A DNA stretch of 64,000 nucleotides, taken from assembly GCF_001422735.1 (NCBI RefSeq), contig NZ_LMLZ01000001.1:555233-619232 (forward strand), read 5' to 3'. The notes beneath the pieces are model-generated. The model was not told where the DNA came from, did no database searches, and saw only the letters and a list, made by a program, of their open reading frames with translations. The stretch comes from Acidovorax sp. Leaf78. GTDB taxonomy: Bacteria > Pseudomonadota > Gammaproteobacteria > Burkholderiales > Burkholderiaceae_C. Shown piece after piece: positions 16,041 through 25,476 of the stretch. How positions within the stretch are numbered: position 1 is the first letter of the stretch; each line of letters starts with the position of its first letter. The translations under genes were made by a program, and so were the position numbers.

Positions 16041-16810
16041 CATCCTCTGCGAAAGACGAGGCGCTCCGGCGAGGAGGCCCCGGGGGCGAAAGCATAGCCG
16101 TCCAGGTCAAAACCTTCCAGTTTGTGCGGTGTCGCCACGCGGTGGGTGATGGCGTAGCGCGCCATCAGCCCGCGTGCGCGCTTGGCATGGAAGCTGATGA
16201 TCTTGTAGTCGGTGCCCTTGAAGTCTTCGAACACGCAGTCGATGACGCGCGCCTTGAGCGCCTTGCGGTCCACGGCCTTGAAGTATTCCTGCGAGGCCAG
16301 GTTGATGACCACGGGCGTCTTGTCGGCGCGCAGGCGGGTGTTCAGGTGCTCGGCAATCTGGCTGCCCCAGTAGTCATACAGGTTGCTGCCGGCCTCGGTG
16401 GCCAGGCGCGTGCCCATCTCCAGACGGTAGGGCTGCATGCGGTCCAGCGGGCGCAGCACGCCGTACAGGCCGCTCAGGATGGCCACATGGCCCTGGGCCC
16501 AGGCCAGGTCCTCGGCGGACAGCGACCGGGCCTGCAGGCCGTCGTACACGTCGCCGTTGAAGGCCAGTGCCGCCTGGCGCGAGTTGGTGGCCGTGAAGCG
16601 CGGGCGCCACGCCTGGTAGCGGGCCACGTTGAGCGCGGCGAGCTTGTCGCTCAGGTCCATGAGCGAGGCAATGCTTTGCGGCGAATGCGTGCGCAGCACG
16701 TCGATGAGGGCTGTCGACTGCGGCACGAACTGCGGCGTGGTGTGCGGCAGGCCCTCGGGCAGGGGCGTGTCATAGTCGAGCGACTTGGCGGGCGAGAGCA
16801 GGAACAGCAT
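16040..16810 (-). CDS. yaaA: Peroxide stress protein YaaA (DUF328)
   Basis: A 256-residue YaaA. The N-terminus MLFLLSPAKSLDYDTPLP is the family hallmark. Other conserved parts are ILSGLYGVLRPLDRMQPYRLEMGTRL in its two halves (about residues 108-133) and VINLASQEYFKAV. YaaA limits free iron and protects DNA from hydrogen peroxide in E. coli and binds DNA. The start at 16810 is chosen to match this N-terminus; the upstream open frame is not conserved-looking. Confidence 0.94.
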   Translation of the reverse strand: MLFLLSPAKSLDYDTPLPEGLPHTTPQFVPQSTALIDVLRTHSPQSIASLMDLSDKLAALNVARYQAWRPRFTATNSRQAALAFNGDVYDGLQARSLSAEDLAWAQGHVAILSGLYGVLRPLDRMQPYRLEMGTRLATEAGSNLYDYWGSQIAEHLNTRLRADKTPVVINLASQEYFKAVDRKALKARVIDCVFEDFKGTDYKIISFHAKRARGLMARYAITHRVATPHKLEGFDLDGYAFAPGASSPERLVFRRG

Positions 16811-17004
16811 GGGCAGGGCCGGGCGGGTGGTCGAAGGGTCGGATGGCGGGTGCGGCAGGCTGCCTGCATCGGCGATGCGGCAACCATGGGGCAGGGGGCG
16901 GTCGCCCTGGCGGCAGGGCTGCGGGGCGACGGACAAAATGGTAACTGCTGGGGCGGGCTTTGGCGCGGGCCAGGGTGATTTCGGTGGGCCGCCCCGCGCC
17001 CATG

Positions 17005-17034
17005 AAAAAAGGCGGCCCAGAGAGCCGCCTTTTT
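17005..17034 (-). terminator. Rho-independent terminator of rne
   Basis: Stem GGCGGC (17011-17016) pairs with GCCGCC (17024-17029), extended by A/T pairs. On the minus strand it is followed by a T run (A run at 17005-17010). T residues also follow on the plus strand, so it is potentially bidirectional. It lies between the end of rne and yaaA. Confidence 0.85.
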
Positions 17035-17077
17035 CGGGGTCACGCTGTGCCAGCGTGACTTGGGGCCGAAGCCGCGA

Positions 17078-20000
17078 TCAGGCCGCGGGCGGCTTCTCGA
17101 ACGGCAGGGTCAGGTCCGACAGGTCGCGGCGGGTTTCCACCAGCACCAGCGGGCCTTCGTCCAGCACCACCACGGGTGGGCGCTCGCGCGGCACGCGGAT
17201 GGGGGTTGGCTCGGCAGCGATGGCGGCCTGCACGGCAGCGATCTTGTCTGCGTCCGAGTTCACCCACTGCAGGCCCGACGAGGCAGCAACCTGCTGCAGG
17301 TCGCTCACGGGCAGCGTGAAGGCTGTCACACGGGGCATGGACTCTGCGGCTGCGGCAGCGGGGGCTGCCGAGGGTGCGGCTGCCCGGGGTGCCACTGCCA
17401 CCGGAGCTGGTGCAGGTGAAGGTGCGGGCGCAGCCACAGGAGCGGGCGCCGCGGCGGCAGGTGCCACCTGAGCAGGTGCTGTCACCGGGGCGGGCACTGC
17501 AGACGCTGTGGGCACTGCCACCGCGGGTGCGGCGTCTGCAGGTGCGGCAGGGACTGCTGCGCTGAAGTAGCTGCGGCGGGGCTGCTCGTCCTGATCGCCA
17601 GCGGCTGCGGCCACAGGGGCTGCGGATGCGGACACAGATGCGTCTTGCGGCGTGGCCACGGTGGGGTCGAAGTCCAGCATGGTCGAAGCTGCGTTAGCGG
17701 CGTCGGCATTGTCGCGGGGGCCACGGTCGCCACGTTCGCGGCGGTCACGGCCATAGCGGTCGCGGGAACGGCGCTCGCGGCGCTGCTCTTCGCTGACGGG
17801 GCCGCCGTTGCCATGGCCATTGCCTGCGGTTTCGTTGCCGGTCAGGTCCAGGTCGGGCAGCGCGGTCAGGGGCGAGGTGTCGACGAAGTCGCCGGCCACC
17901 GGTGCCGAGCCTGCTGCGCCGGCTTCCTGGCCTTCGGCGTTGCGGGGGCCGCGTTCGCCGCGGTTGCCGCGCTCGCCACGTTCACGGCGTGGGCCGCGAT
18001 CGCCACGGGGCTGCTGGCCGGGTGCTGCATCGGCAGCGGAGCCGTTGCCGGGGCCGTTCGGGCCTTCCACCTGGGCTTGCGCTGCGGTGTTGTCACCGTT
18101 CATGCCAGCGGCCTGGTTGCGGCTTTCGGCGTCGCGGCGGCTGCGGCCACCGTCGCGGCCATTGCGGCCTTCACGGGGTTCGCGGCCGCCTTCGCGGGGT
18201 TCGCGGCCTTCGCCTTCGGGGCGGCGTTCTGCGTCACGCTGTGGGCGACCCTCAGCGTCGCGGGGGCCGCGGCCTTCGGCCGGGCGCTCGCCACGGGGGC
18301 GGCGGTTTTCACCGTTGCCTTCGCGGTTGCCGTCACGACCACCGCCTTCGCGCTGTCCGTCGCGGCCGCCACGGCCACGGCCGCGGCCTTCGCCGTTGCG
18401 TCCGTCGCGGCGGGGCTCGCCACGGCTGGTGGTGTCAGCGACTGGGGCGGGCGCCGGGGCTGCCACGGGTGCCGGGGCTGCGGCTGGTGGGGTGCCAAAG
18501 CCGAACAGGCTCTTGAGCCAGGCGAAGAAGCCTTGCTCCTGCGGTGCTGCGGGGGCGGGTGCCGCCGCAGGGGCTTGTGCCGGGGCGGGTGCGGGTGCGG
18601 CTGTGCCTGCGCCATGGCGCGGTGGCTGGCCGGCGCGCGGCGGGCGGGCCGCACCTTCGGGGCGAGGCTCGGCCATGGGGGCGGGCGCATCGGGCAGCAC
18701 GCCCTTGATGACGGGGGTTTGCTTGTTGGTCGGCTCTTGCGAGCGGCGCGTCACGGCGGTCGGGTCTTCCACTTCTTCGGCGAGCTTGTAGCTGGCTTCG
18801 ATGTGGTCCAGACGCGGGTCGTCGTGCTTCAGGCGCTCCAGGCGGTAGTTGGGGGTTTCCAGCGTCTTGTTGGGCACCATCAGCACGGCCACGCGCTGCT
18901 TGAGTTCGATCTTGGCGATCTCGGTGCGCTTTTCGTTCAGCAGGAACGAGGCCACTTCCACCGGCACCTGGCAGTGCACGGCAGCCGTGTTGTCCTTCAT
19001 GGACTCTTCCTGAATGATCCGCAGGATCTGCAGGGCCGAGCTTTCCGTGTCGCGGATGTGGCCCGAGCCGCCGCAACGGGGGCAAGGGATGGAGGAGCCT
19101 TCGGACAGGGCGGGCTTGAGGCGCTGGCGGCTCATTTCCATGAGGCCGAACTTGCTGATGGTGCCGAACTGCACGCGGGCGCGGTCCTGGCGCAGCGCGT
19201 CGCGCAGGCGGTTTTCCACTTCGCGGCGGTTCTTCGACTCTTCCATGTCGATGAAGTCGATGACGATCAGGCCGCCCAGGTCGCGCAGGCGCATCTGGCG
19301 GGCCACTTCGTCGGCGGCTTCCAGGTTGGTGCGGGTGGCGGTTTCCTCGATGTCGCCGCCCTTGATGGCGCGGGCCGAGTTCACGTCCACCGAAACCAGC
19401 GCTTCGGTGTGGTCGATCACGATGGCGCCGCCCGAGGGCAGTTGCACGGTGCGGGCGTAGGCCGACTCGATCTGGTGCTCGATCTGGAAGCGGCTGAACA
19501 GCGCGGCGTCGTCGCGGTAGCGCTTCACGCGGGCGGCATGCTCGGGCATGACGTGCGCCATGAACTGGTGCGCCTGCTCGTAGATGTCGTCGGTATCGAT
19601 GAGGATGTCACCGATGTCGTTGTTGAAGTAGTCGCGGATCGCGCGGATGACGAGGCTCGATTCCTGGTAGATCAGGAAGGCGCCCTTGCCGCCCTTGGCC
19701 GCGCCGTCGATGGCGGTCCACAGCTTGAGCAGGTAGTTCAGGTCCCACTGCAGCTCGGGCGCGGTGCGGCCGATGCCTGCGGTGCGCGCGATGATGGACA
19801 TGCCGTTCGGGTATTCGAGCTGGTCCATCGCCTCCTTGAGCTCGGCGCGGTCCTCGCCCTCGATGCGGCGCGATACGCCACCGCCGCGGGGGTTGTTGGG
19901 CATCAGCACGACGTAGCGGCCGGCCAGCGAGACGAAGGTGGTGAGCGCCGCGCCCTTGTTGCCGCGCTCTTCCTTCTCGACCTGGACCAGCAGCTCCTGG

Positions 20001-20287
20001 CCTTCACGGATCACTTCATTGATGCGTGCCTGGCTGGGCGAGACGCCGGGGGCGAAGTAGCTGCGCGAGATTTCCTTGAACGGCAGGAAGCCGTGGCGGT
20101 CTTCGCCGTAGTCGACGAAGCAGGCTTCCAGCGAGGGCTCGACGCGGGTGACGACGGCCTTGTAGATGTTGCCCTTGCGCTGTTCGCGCCCTTCGATCTC
20201 GATTTCGTAGTCGAGGAGCTTTTGTCCGTCGACGATGGCCAGGCGCCGTTCTTCGGGCTGCGTGGCGTTGATGAGCATCCGCTTCAT
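17078..20287 (-). CDS. rne: Ribonuclease E
   Basis: A 1069-residue endoribonuclease E that starts mRNA decay and processes rRNA and tRNA. The catalytic half contains the S1 domain (about 38-120), 5'-sensor and DNase I-like domain with [18 protein letters not shown] near residue 340, and the zinc link [13 protein letters not shown] near 401. From about residue 540 the protein is disordered: an RG/RE/GR-rich stretch of about 100 residues (610-720) and long Pro/Ala-rich blocks, ending [12 protein letters not shown]. This tail would be the degradosome scaffold and RNA-binding part, diverged from E. coli. GAAGGAA precedes the ATG. Divergent from rluC, as in many proteobacteria. Confidence 0.96.
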   Translation of the reverse strand: MKRMLINATQPEERRLAIVDGQKLLDYEIEIEGREQRKGNIYKAVVTRVEPSLEACFVDYGEDRHGFLPFKEISRSYFAPGVSPSQARINEVIREGQELLVQVEKEERGNKGAALTTFVSLAGRYVVLMPNNPRGGGVSRRIEGEDRAELKEAMDQLEYPNGMSIIARTAGIGRTAPELQWDLNYLLKLWTAIDGAAKGGKGAFLIYQESSLVIRAIRDYFNNDIGDILIDTDDIYEQAHQFMAHVMPEHAARVKRYRDDAALFSRFQIEHQIESAYARTVQLPSGGAIVIDHTEALVSVDVNSARAIKGGDIEETATRTNLEAADEVARQMRLRDLGGLIVIDFIDMEESKNRREVENRLRDALRQDRARVQFGTISKFGLMEMSRQRLKPALSEGSSIPCPRCGGSGHIRDTESSALQILRIIQEESMKDNTAAVHCQVPVEVASFLLNEKRTEIAKIELKQRVAVLMVPNKTLETPNYRLERLKHDDPRLDHIEASYKLAEEVEDPTAVTRRSQEPTNKQTPVIKGVLPDAPAPMAEPRPEGAARPPRAGQPPRHGAGTAAPAPAPAQAPAAAPAPAAPQEQGFFAWLKSLFGFGTPPAAAPAPVAAPAPAPVADTTSRGEPRRDGRNGEGRGRGRGGRDGQREGGGRDGNREGNGENRRPRGERPAEGRGPRDAEGRPQRDAERRPEGEGREPREGGREPREGRNGRDGGRSRRDAESRNQAAGMNGDNTAAQAQVEGPNGPGNGSAADAAPGQQPRGDRGPRRERGERGNRGERGPRNAEGQEAGAAGSAPVAGDFVDTSPLTALPDLDLTGNETAGNGHGNGGPVSEEQRRERRSRDRYGRDRRERGDRGPRDNADAANAASTMLDFDPTVATPQDASVSASAAPVAAAAGDQDEQPRRSYFSAAVPAAPADAAPAVAVPTASAVPAPVTAPAQVAPAAAAPAPVAAPAPSPAPAPVAVAPRAAAPSAAPAAAAAESMPRVTAFTLPVSDLQQVAASSGLQWVNSDADKIAAVQAAIAAEPTPIRVPRERPPVVVLDEGPLVLVETRRDLSDLTLPFEKPPAA

Positions 20288-20381
20288 GATGCGATTCCTT
20301 CCGTGTTTCGCGGACGGCAGCGGTGCAGCTCACCTTCCGACAGGGAGGGCTGCGCGGGCTGCCGCCCACAGTTTCCAAACC

Positions 20382-20410
20382 AATACAACAAGCTCTACAG
20401 GAGCTGTGAA
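20382..20410 (-). promoter_or_regulatory. Candidate sigma-70 promoter of rne
   Basis: On the minus strand, TTCACA (-35, 20405-20410) and TGTATT (-10, 20382-20387) are separated by 17 bases. This would give a leader of about 90 bases ahead of the rne start codon. Confidence 0.4.
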
Positions 20411-20530
20411 TGCCTGGACTGACGCATCGAAACGAAGGGAATTGCCGGGGATGCCAATGATCTGCAGCGCTCTAGCGCAGCATCGTGAGGCAGGGGCGCG
20501 TGGATGGGGGCGAGTGGTAGGAGCGCAGTT

Positions 20531-20590
20531 TTGCTAGCAAAAGAGTAGCTGGTTGCGCTTGCTGGCTGGGCGCTGAGGGCGATTTTGAGC
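20531..20590. repeat. AGCGCTT-type dispersed palindrome (family A), copy 2
   Basis: Core GTAGCTGGTTGCGCTTGCTG followed by GCTGGGCGCTGAGGGCGA, preceded by TTGCTAGCAAAAGA. Same order of blocks as the other family A copies. Confidence 0.6.
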
Positions 20591-20885
20591 GTGCAGCCAA
20601 AGGCCGCAGCCTCCGCCACAAGGTCACCATCCATGCCATCAACAACCACATGCTCGCTTCGATCCGCTGGCAGGTGGCGCCCGGGTGGGGTGCATCTGCC
20701 AGCTTCTGGGATTCCGTATCAGTGTTTCAATCTGTCAGCCCGCCGCGCGCTGTGCAGGCCACCACAGGCATCTGGCCTGCAATCTGCGTGCACGACACCC
20801 GTTGGCATCGACGTGCCTGAACGTGGGGCAAGGGCTGTGTGGACTAAACTCCAGACAAATCAACCACTTACATGACAACGCGCAG

Positions 20886-21899
20886 GTGAAACACATTATA
20901 GGGGCCAAACCGCCCGCAGCGGCTGCGGGGCTTCCCGCAGTCCGCATGGTGGAGGTCGACGAAGACTCCGCGGGCCAGCGGCTCGATAACTTTTTGATAC
21001 GCCATTTGAAGGGCGTGCCCAAGACGCACGTCTACCGCATCATCCGCAGCGGCGAGGTGCGCATCAACAAGGGCCGTGCGAGCGCCGACACCCGGGTGGA
21101 GGCGGGCGACGTGGTGCGCCTGCCGCCGGTGCGCATCTCCGACAAGGTGGCCGACAAGGCCGAGCGCCCCGCGCCCGCGCGCGAATTCCCGATCCTGCTC
21201 GAAGACGAGCATGTCATCGCCATCGACAAGCCCGCCGGCGTGGCGGTGCATGGCGGCAGCGGCGTGAGCTTTGGCGTGATCGAGCAGTTGCGCCAGGCAC
21301 GCCCGCAGGCAAAGTTTCTGGAGCTGGTGCACCGGCTCGACCGCGACACCTCGGGCATTTTGCTGGTGGCCAAGAAGCGCTCGGCGCTCACCCACCTGCA
21401 GGACCAGTTCCGCGAGCGCGAGACCGGCAAGACGTACCTGGCGCTCGTCACCGGCGCCTGGCCGGCCAACAAGAAGGTCATCGACCTGCCGCTGCACAAA
21501 TACCTGCAGGCCGACGGCGAGCGCCGTGTGCGCGTGACCACGGAGGACGACCCGGACGGCATGCGCTCCATCACGCTGGTGAAGGTGCGCAGCACGATCC
21601 CTGCGCGCCAGGCCCAGGGCCTGCCGGTGATGTCCCTGCTGGAAGTGACCATCAAGACCGGCCGCACCCACCAGATCCGGGTGCACCTGGCCAGCCAGGG
21701 GCATGCCATCGTGGGGGACGACAAGTACGGTGACTTCGACCTGAACAAACGCCTGCTGAAGCTGGGGATGAAGCGCATGTTCCTGCATGCGTGGCGGTTA
21801 CAGTTCAACCACCCCGCCTCGGGCGAGCGCGTGGCGCTGAATGCCGAACTGCCGCCCGAACTGGCTGACTTCGTGACCCCAGCGCCCGACCAGGCGTGA
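20886..21899 (+). CDS. rluC: 23S rRNA pseudouridine synthase RluC
   Basis: A 337-residue pseudouridine synthase of the RluA/RluC/RluD type, expected to modify U955, U2504 and U2580 of 23S rRNA. An N-terminal S4 domain (RLDNFLIRHLKGVPKTHVYR, about residues 33-52) precedes the catalytic domain with the active aspartate in HRLDRDTSGILLVAKK. The GRTHQIRVHLA motif follows. The start is either GTG 20886 (VKHIIGAK) or ATG 20946; GTG is given because residues before the ATG still read as coding. It overlaps the downstream phosphatase region closely. Confidence 0.93.
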   Translation: MKHIIGAKPPAAAAGLPAVRMVEVDEDSAGQRLDNFLIRHLKGVPKTHVYRIIRSGEVRINKGRASADTRVEAGDVVRLPPVRISDKVADKAERPAPAREFPILLEDEHVIAIDKPAGVAVHGGSGVSFGVIEQLRQARPQAKFLELVHRLDRDTSGILLVAKKRSALTHLQDQFRERETGKTYLALVTGAWPANKKVIDLPLHKYLQADGERRVRVTTEDDPDGMRSITLVKVRSTIPARQAQGLPVMSLLEVTIKTGRTHQIRVHLASQGHAIVGDDKYGDFDLNKRLLKLGMKRMFLHAWRLQFNHPASGERVALNAELPPELADFVTPAPDQA

Positions 21900-21907
21900 C
21901 ACCGCCC

Positions 21908-22582
21908 ATGCCCGCCTCCAGCTTCCGCCCCCGCCGCTACGACCTCATCGCCTTCGACTGGGACGGCACCCTGTTCGACTCCACCGCCATCATCGTGCGC
22001 TGCATTCAAGAGGCGGTGCGCGATGTGGGCGGCACCGTGCCGTCCGACAAGGATGCCGCCTACGTGATCGGCATGGGGCTGATGCAGGCCCTGGCCCACG
22101 CCGCGCCCGATGTTCCGCCCGAGCGCTACACCGACCTGGCCAACCGCTACCGGTTTCACTACGTGCAGCACCAGGACGACCTGAGCCTGTTCGAGGGCGT
22201 GCTGCCCCTGCTGAACGACCTGCGCGAGCGCGGCCACCTGCTGGCCGTGGCCACGGGCAAGAGCCGCCGCGGGCTGGACGAGGTGCTGCACACCGTGCAA
22301 CTGCGCGGCATGTTCGACGGGTCGCGCACCGCAGACCAGACGGCCGGCAAGCCCCATCCGCTGATGCTGCAGGAGCTGATGGCCGAGTTCGACGTGGCGC
22401 CGGGGCGCCTGCTCATGATCGGCGACACCACCCACGACCTGCAGATGGCGGTGAACGCCGGCTGCGCGAGTGTGGGCGTGAGCTACGGCGCGCACGAGCC
22501 CGAGGTGTTCGATGCGCTCAAGCCCTTGCACGTGGCCCATTCGGTGCGCGAGCTGCACGACTGGCTGCTGGACAACGCCTGA
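21908..22582 (+). CDS. HAD-superfamily hydrolase, phosphoglycolate phosphatase-like
   Basis: A 224-residue HAD subfamily IA phosphatase. The nucleophile motif is AFDWDGTLFDST (DxDGT), motif 2 lies in LLAVATGKSRRG, and the last acidic motif is MIGDTTHDLQMAVNAG. It resembles Gph-like phosphatases paired with rluC in betaproteobacteria. The substrate is uncertain (phosphoglycolate or another small phosphate ester). It starts 8 bases after the rluC stop and probably shares its transcript. Confidence 0.9.
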   Translation: MPASSFRPRRYDLIAFDWDGTLFDSTAIIVRCIQEAVRDVGGTVPSDKDAAYVIGMGLMQALAHAAPDVPPERYTDLANRYRFHYVQHQDDLSLFEGVLPLLNDLRERGHLLAVATGKSRRGLDEVLHTVQLRGMFDGSRTADQTAGKPHPLMLQELMAEFDVAPGRLLMIGDTTHDLQMAVNAGCASVGVSYGAHEPEVFDALKPLHVAHSVRELHDWLLDNA

Positions 22583-22587
22583 CTGCC

Positions 22588-22959
22588 ATGGCCACCGACA
22601 GCATGATTCCCTTGTGCGGCAGCGGCGACCTGGTCGACGGCGGCTTGGCGGTGCCTTTCGATGTGGTGTACGCAGGCCAGACCTGCCGGGCGTTTGCCAT
22701 CCGCTACCGGGGCGAGCCCCATGCCTATCTCAACCGTTGCACCCACGTGCCGATGGAGATGGACTACCAGGCCAACCGCTTTTTCGATGACACCGGCCAG
22801 TGGCTGCTGTGCGCCACGCACGGAGCCGCCTACCTGCCCAGCACGGGCGAATGCGCAGGCGGGCCGTGCCGGGGCGGGCTGGTCAAAATCCCTTTGACGG
22901 AAAGCGATGGTGCAGTGCACTGGCATACTGACCACCATCTGCAGCCCATCGCGTTCTGA
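22588..22959 (+). CDS. Rieske [2Fe-2S] domain protein
   Basis: A 123-residue single-domain Rieske protein. The cluster ligands are visible as Cys-X-His in LNRCTHVPMEMD and Cys-X2-His in LLCATHGAAYLPSTG, with the intervening loop typical of ferredoxin-type Rieske proteins. No oxygenase large subunit is nearby. Gene order rluC-phosphatase-Rieske-S49 peptidase is tight (5-base gap upstream), suggesting one operon, but the electron partner is unknown. Confidence 0.92.
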   Translation: MATDSMIPLCGSGDLVDGGLAVPFDVVYAGQTCRAFAIRYRGEPHAYLNRCTHVPMEMDYQANRFFDDTGQWLLCATHGAAYLPSTGECAGGPCRGGLVKIPLTESDGAVHWHTDHHLQPIAF

Positions 22960-23025
22960 AAACCCTCCCCACAGGCCCGATGCCGCCGCCGGCCGCGCCC
23001 GCTGCACCGTGCCAGGACCCATGAC

Positions 23026-24075
23026 ATGACCACCGATTCCCAACAGCCCGGTTCGTCGGGCTTTGACCCCAAGAGCAACCCCGCGCCCGATCTGTGGGCG
23101 CAATCAGCTACAAACTCAGGAGCATCTGTGAGCGACTCATCGCGTGAACCCGGCTGGGAGCGCGCCACGCTGGAAAAGCTGGCCTTTGCCACCCTCAATG
23201 AGCAGCGCAGTGCGCGCCGCTGGAAGATCTTCTTTCGCCTGACCTGGCTGGTGCTGATCGCCGCCATCGCCTTCATGGCGCTGCGCCAGGCATCGCCCAG
23301 CGCCAGCAAGACCTCGCCCCACACCGCGGTGGTGGACATCAAGGGCGAAATCGCCGCCGGGGCCGAAGCCAGCGCCGAGTTCGTGGTGGCCGCCATGCGC
23401 AGCGCGCTGGAAGACGAGGGCTCCCAGGCACTGGTGCTGCTCATCAACTCGCCCGGTGGCAGCCCGGTGCAGGCCGGCATCATCAACGACGAGATCGTTC
23501 GCCTGAAGGCCAAGCACGGCAAGCCGATCTATGCGGTGGTGGAAGAAACCTGCGCCTCGGCCGCGTACTACATCGCGGCGGCCGCGGACGACATCTACGT
23601 GGACAAGGCCAGCATCGTGGGCAGCATCGGTGTGCTGATGGACGGATTCGGCTTCACCGGCACCATGGAAAAGCTGGGCGTGGAGCGCCGCCTGCTGACG
23701 GCCGGCGAGAACAAGGGCTTCCTCGACCCGTTCAGCCCGCAGACCGAAAAGCAGCGTGCCTATGCGCAGACCATGCTCGACCAGATCCACCAGCAGTTCA
23801 TCGCTGTGGTGAAGGAAGGCCGTGGCGACCGCCTCAAGACCACGCCCGATACCTTCAGCGGCCTGTTCTGGACCGGCCAGCAGGCTGTGGAAATGGGCCT
23901 GGCCGACAAGCTGGGCAATCTGGATTACGTGGCCCGTGAAGTGGTCAAGGCCGAGGAAATCATCGACTACACCCGCCGCGACAACGTGGCGGAGCGCCTG
24001 GTCAAGCGCTTTGGCGCGGCCATCGGTGTGGGCGCGGTGAAGTCGCTGGCCTGGGCCGGCCCTCAGCTGCGCTGA
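23026..24075 (+). CDS. Signal peptide peptidase SppA-like, S49 family
   Basis: A 349-residue membrane-anchored serine protease. One transmembrane segment lies at about residues 68-88 (LTWLVLIAAIAFMAL), after a 65-residue cytoplasmic tail. The catalytic serine is in VEETCASAAYYIAAAADDI and the general-base lysine in LTAGENKGFLDPF. Length corresponds to the short single-domain SppA form, which assembles as an oligomer. It would cleave remnant signal peptides in the inner membrane. Last gene of the rluC transcript, followed by a strong terminator. Confidence 0.92.
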   Translation: MTTDSQQPGSSGFDPKSNPAPDLWAQSATNSGASVSDSSREPGWERATLEKLAFATLNEQRSARRWKIFFRLTWLVLIAAIAFMALRQASPSASKTSPHTAVVDIKGEIAAGAEASAEFVVAAMRSALEDEGSQALVLLINSPGGSPVQAGIINDEIVRLKAKHGKPIYAVVEETCASAAYYIAAAADDIYVDKASIVGSIGVLMDGFGFTGTMEKLGVERRLLTAGENKGFLDPFSPQTEKQRAYAQTMLDQIHQQFIAVVKEGRGDRLKTTPDTFSGLFWTGQQAVEMGLADKLGNLDYVAREVVKAEEIIDYTRRDNVAERLVKRFGAAIGVGAVKSLAWAGPQLR

Positions 24076-24190
24076 GCGGCTGAGCGGCTGAGCGCCACGG
24101 CGCCCGCGCTTTATAGCGTTGCAGTGGCCGGTGAGTCGGTCACCTGACGCGCATCCAGACGCGCAACCGGGCAACCATCAAGCCTTCCAG

Positions 24191-24229
24191 CCCCGTGCAA
24201 CGTCATTGTTGCGCGGGGTTATTTTTTTT
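24191..24229 (+). terminator. Rho-independent terminator after the S49 peptidase gene
   Basis: CCCCGTGCAA pairs with TTGCGCGGGG (one wobble) around the loop CGTCATTG, followed by TTA and a run of eight T. Confidence 0.9.
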
Positions 24230-24243
24230 GGGGCAGGCCCGTA

Positions 24244-25422
24244 TCAGCTGTCGGTTCCGGCAGCTTTGCGCTGGCGGGAGCCGTCTTCCAGGATGGTGTC
24301 GTCGGCGATCAGCTTGCCGGATTCATCCCACTGCTTGCGGGCCGTAAGGCGTGTGCGGCCCCGCGCGTCGGGGGTGGAGTACTGCTCCTCCGTCGCCAGC
24401 CGGCCGTTCTCGTGGAAGGCCTGCTGCGTGCCCACGGGCCACTGGTCCGCGTTGAGCTGCTCGCGCCGTGCCAGCTTGCCGTCGTCGCGGTACATCTCGC
24501 GCAGCTGGCGGGCGTCCTTGCCGCTGCCGCTGACGGTGCTGCGCTCGCGCACGGACCCGTTCAGGTACCAGCGTTCCACCTGTACCTCGCGGCCGTCTTC
24601 GAAACTGCGTTGCTCGATAGGCTGGCCTGATGCGCCATAGCGTCTGGCCCTGAAAAGCTGGCCGCGCGTGTCGCGCAGCGTGCGGTCGTCGGGGTTGAAG
24701 ACACGTTCCTCGCGCAGCACGCTCTTGCCGCCCTCGGTGTAGAAGCTCTTGTGCACGCGCCGGCCGTCCACCACCAGTTGCTGGGCCGACACGACGCCGT
24801 CGCTGGACCACTCGGTGGCGCTCAGCAGGCGGCCCTGGTCGTAGCGCAGCTGCGCAGACCGCGCCCCGCTCTCGGCGAACAGCTCGGTGTCGGTGGCGCC
24901 GGCGAAGCCGCAGAGCTTGCGGTCGTCGGGCAGCACGCTGCTGCGCGGGCACAGCAGGCGCATGGGCTGGCCCTTGCTGTTGTATTCGACATGGAAAAGC
25001 TCTTGCCCCTCGCCATGAAACGACACGCGCTCCACCCGGCCCGTGGCGTCGAAGCGGCGCACAGTGCCCTGGGTGCGGCCGTTGTCGGCGGTTTCCTCGC
25101 GGCGCACCTGGCCGTTGGGCCAGAACTCCGCCACCCGACCGTGGCTGTTGCCGCGTTCGTTCACCGTGCGCTCACGCAGCAGCCGGCCCTCGCGGTCGAA
25201 CATGCGCTCCTGGCCAATGAACTTGCCGTTGCGCAGCTCTTGCTCGCGCTGCAGGTGGCCGGTGTCTTCTTCCCGGCATCGCACCAGCCCCGACTTGCCC
25301 GCCAGCTCCGCGCCGTTGGAGACGTTGAGGGGCTTGCCATCCATTTCACAGCGAATAATGGCGCTGGCGCTTGCTCCATAAGCGCTGGCAGCTATAAAAA
25401 TAGTAGTGACGATGTATTTCAT
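24244..25422 (-). CDS. YwqK-like MORN-type repeat protein, exported
   Basis: A 392-residue protein made mostly of short repeats of the MORN/YwqK kind, such as NGKFIGQERMFDREGRLL, FWPNGQVRREETADNGRTQG and ENGRLATEEQYS, each about 20-25 residues. The family is called YwqK antitoxin in databases, but many members are simply exported repeat proteins. The N-terminus (IVTTIFIAASAYGASASA) is a Sec signal peptide. Most of its codons coincide with a family A dispersed repeat at 25352-25405, which suggests the signal was supplied or reshaped by the repeat. No toxin gene is adjacent. Function unknown. Confidence 0.8.
   Translation of the reverse strand: MKYIVTTIFIAASAYGASASAIIRCEMDGKPLNVSNGAELAGKSGLVRCREEDTGHLQREQELRNGKFIGQERMFDREGRLLRERTVNERGNSHGRVAEFWPNGQVRREETADNGRTQGTVRRFDATGRVERVSFHGEGQELFHVEYNSKGQPMRLLCPRSSVLPDDRKLCGFAGATDTELFAESGARSAQLRYDQGRLLSATEWSSDGVVSAQQLVVDGRRVHKSFYTEGGKSVLREERVFNPDDRTLRDTRGQLFRARRYGASGQPIEQRSFEDGREVQVERWYLNGSVRERSTVSGSGKDARQLREMYRDDGKLARREQLNADQWPVGTQQAFHENGRLATEEQYSTPDARGRTRLTARKQWDESGKLIADDTILEDGSRQRKAAGTDS
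25352..25405 (-). repeat. AGCGCTT-type dispersed palindrome (family A), copy 3, inside a CDS
   Basis: On the minus strand the core is ATAGCTGCCAGCGCTTATGG followed by AGCAAGCGCCAGCGCCATT, nearly identical to copy 1 at 14971. It encodes residues of the signal peptide of the YwqK-like protein. Confidence 0.75.
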
Positions 25423-25476
25423 GGGTGTGGCTCCATGGTGCTGTGCGCCGTCGTGCGCTGTTGCACGCTGCTTTTT

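Larger units (their letters stand above)
20288..20885. other. rne-rluC divergent intergenic region
   Basis: A 598-base region with no credible gene. It includes the rne leader on the minus strand, a candidate rne promoter at 20382-20410, and a family A repeat at 20531-20590. Nothing recognisable was found in the remaining 290 bases before rluC. In E. coli the rne leader mediates autoregulation; no equivalent hairpin was worked out here. Confidence 0.5.

Noticed and set aside
17645..20422. Open frame of 925 codons on the plus strand opposite rne, with Ala/Val/Phe-rich stretches resembling membrane segments
   Set aside because: It mirrors the repetitive tail of RNase E; the hydrophobic look is due to reversed Arg/Glu/Gly codons.
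23100..23130. Possible further family A repeat inside the S49 peptidase gene N-terminus
   Set aside because: Only a short AGCTACAAACTCAGGAGC stretch is suggestive; the GCGCTT and AAGCG blocks are missing.
24244..25422. Toxin-antitoxin system based on the YwqK antitoxin label
   Set aside because: No toxin-sized partner gene is adjacent, and the protein is exported and much longer than an antitoxin.
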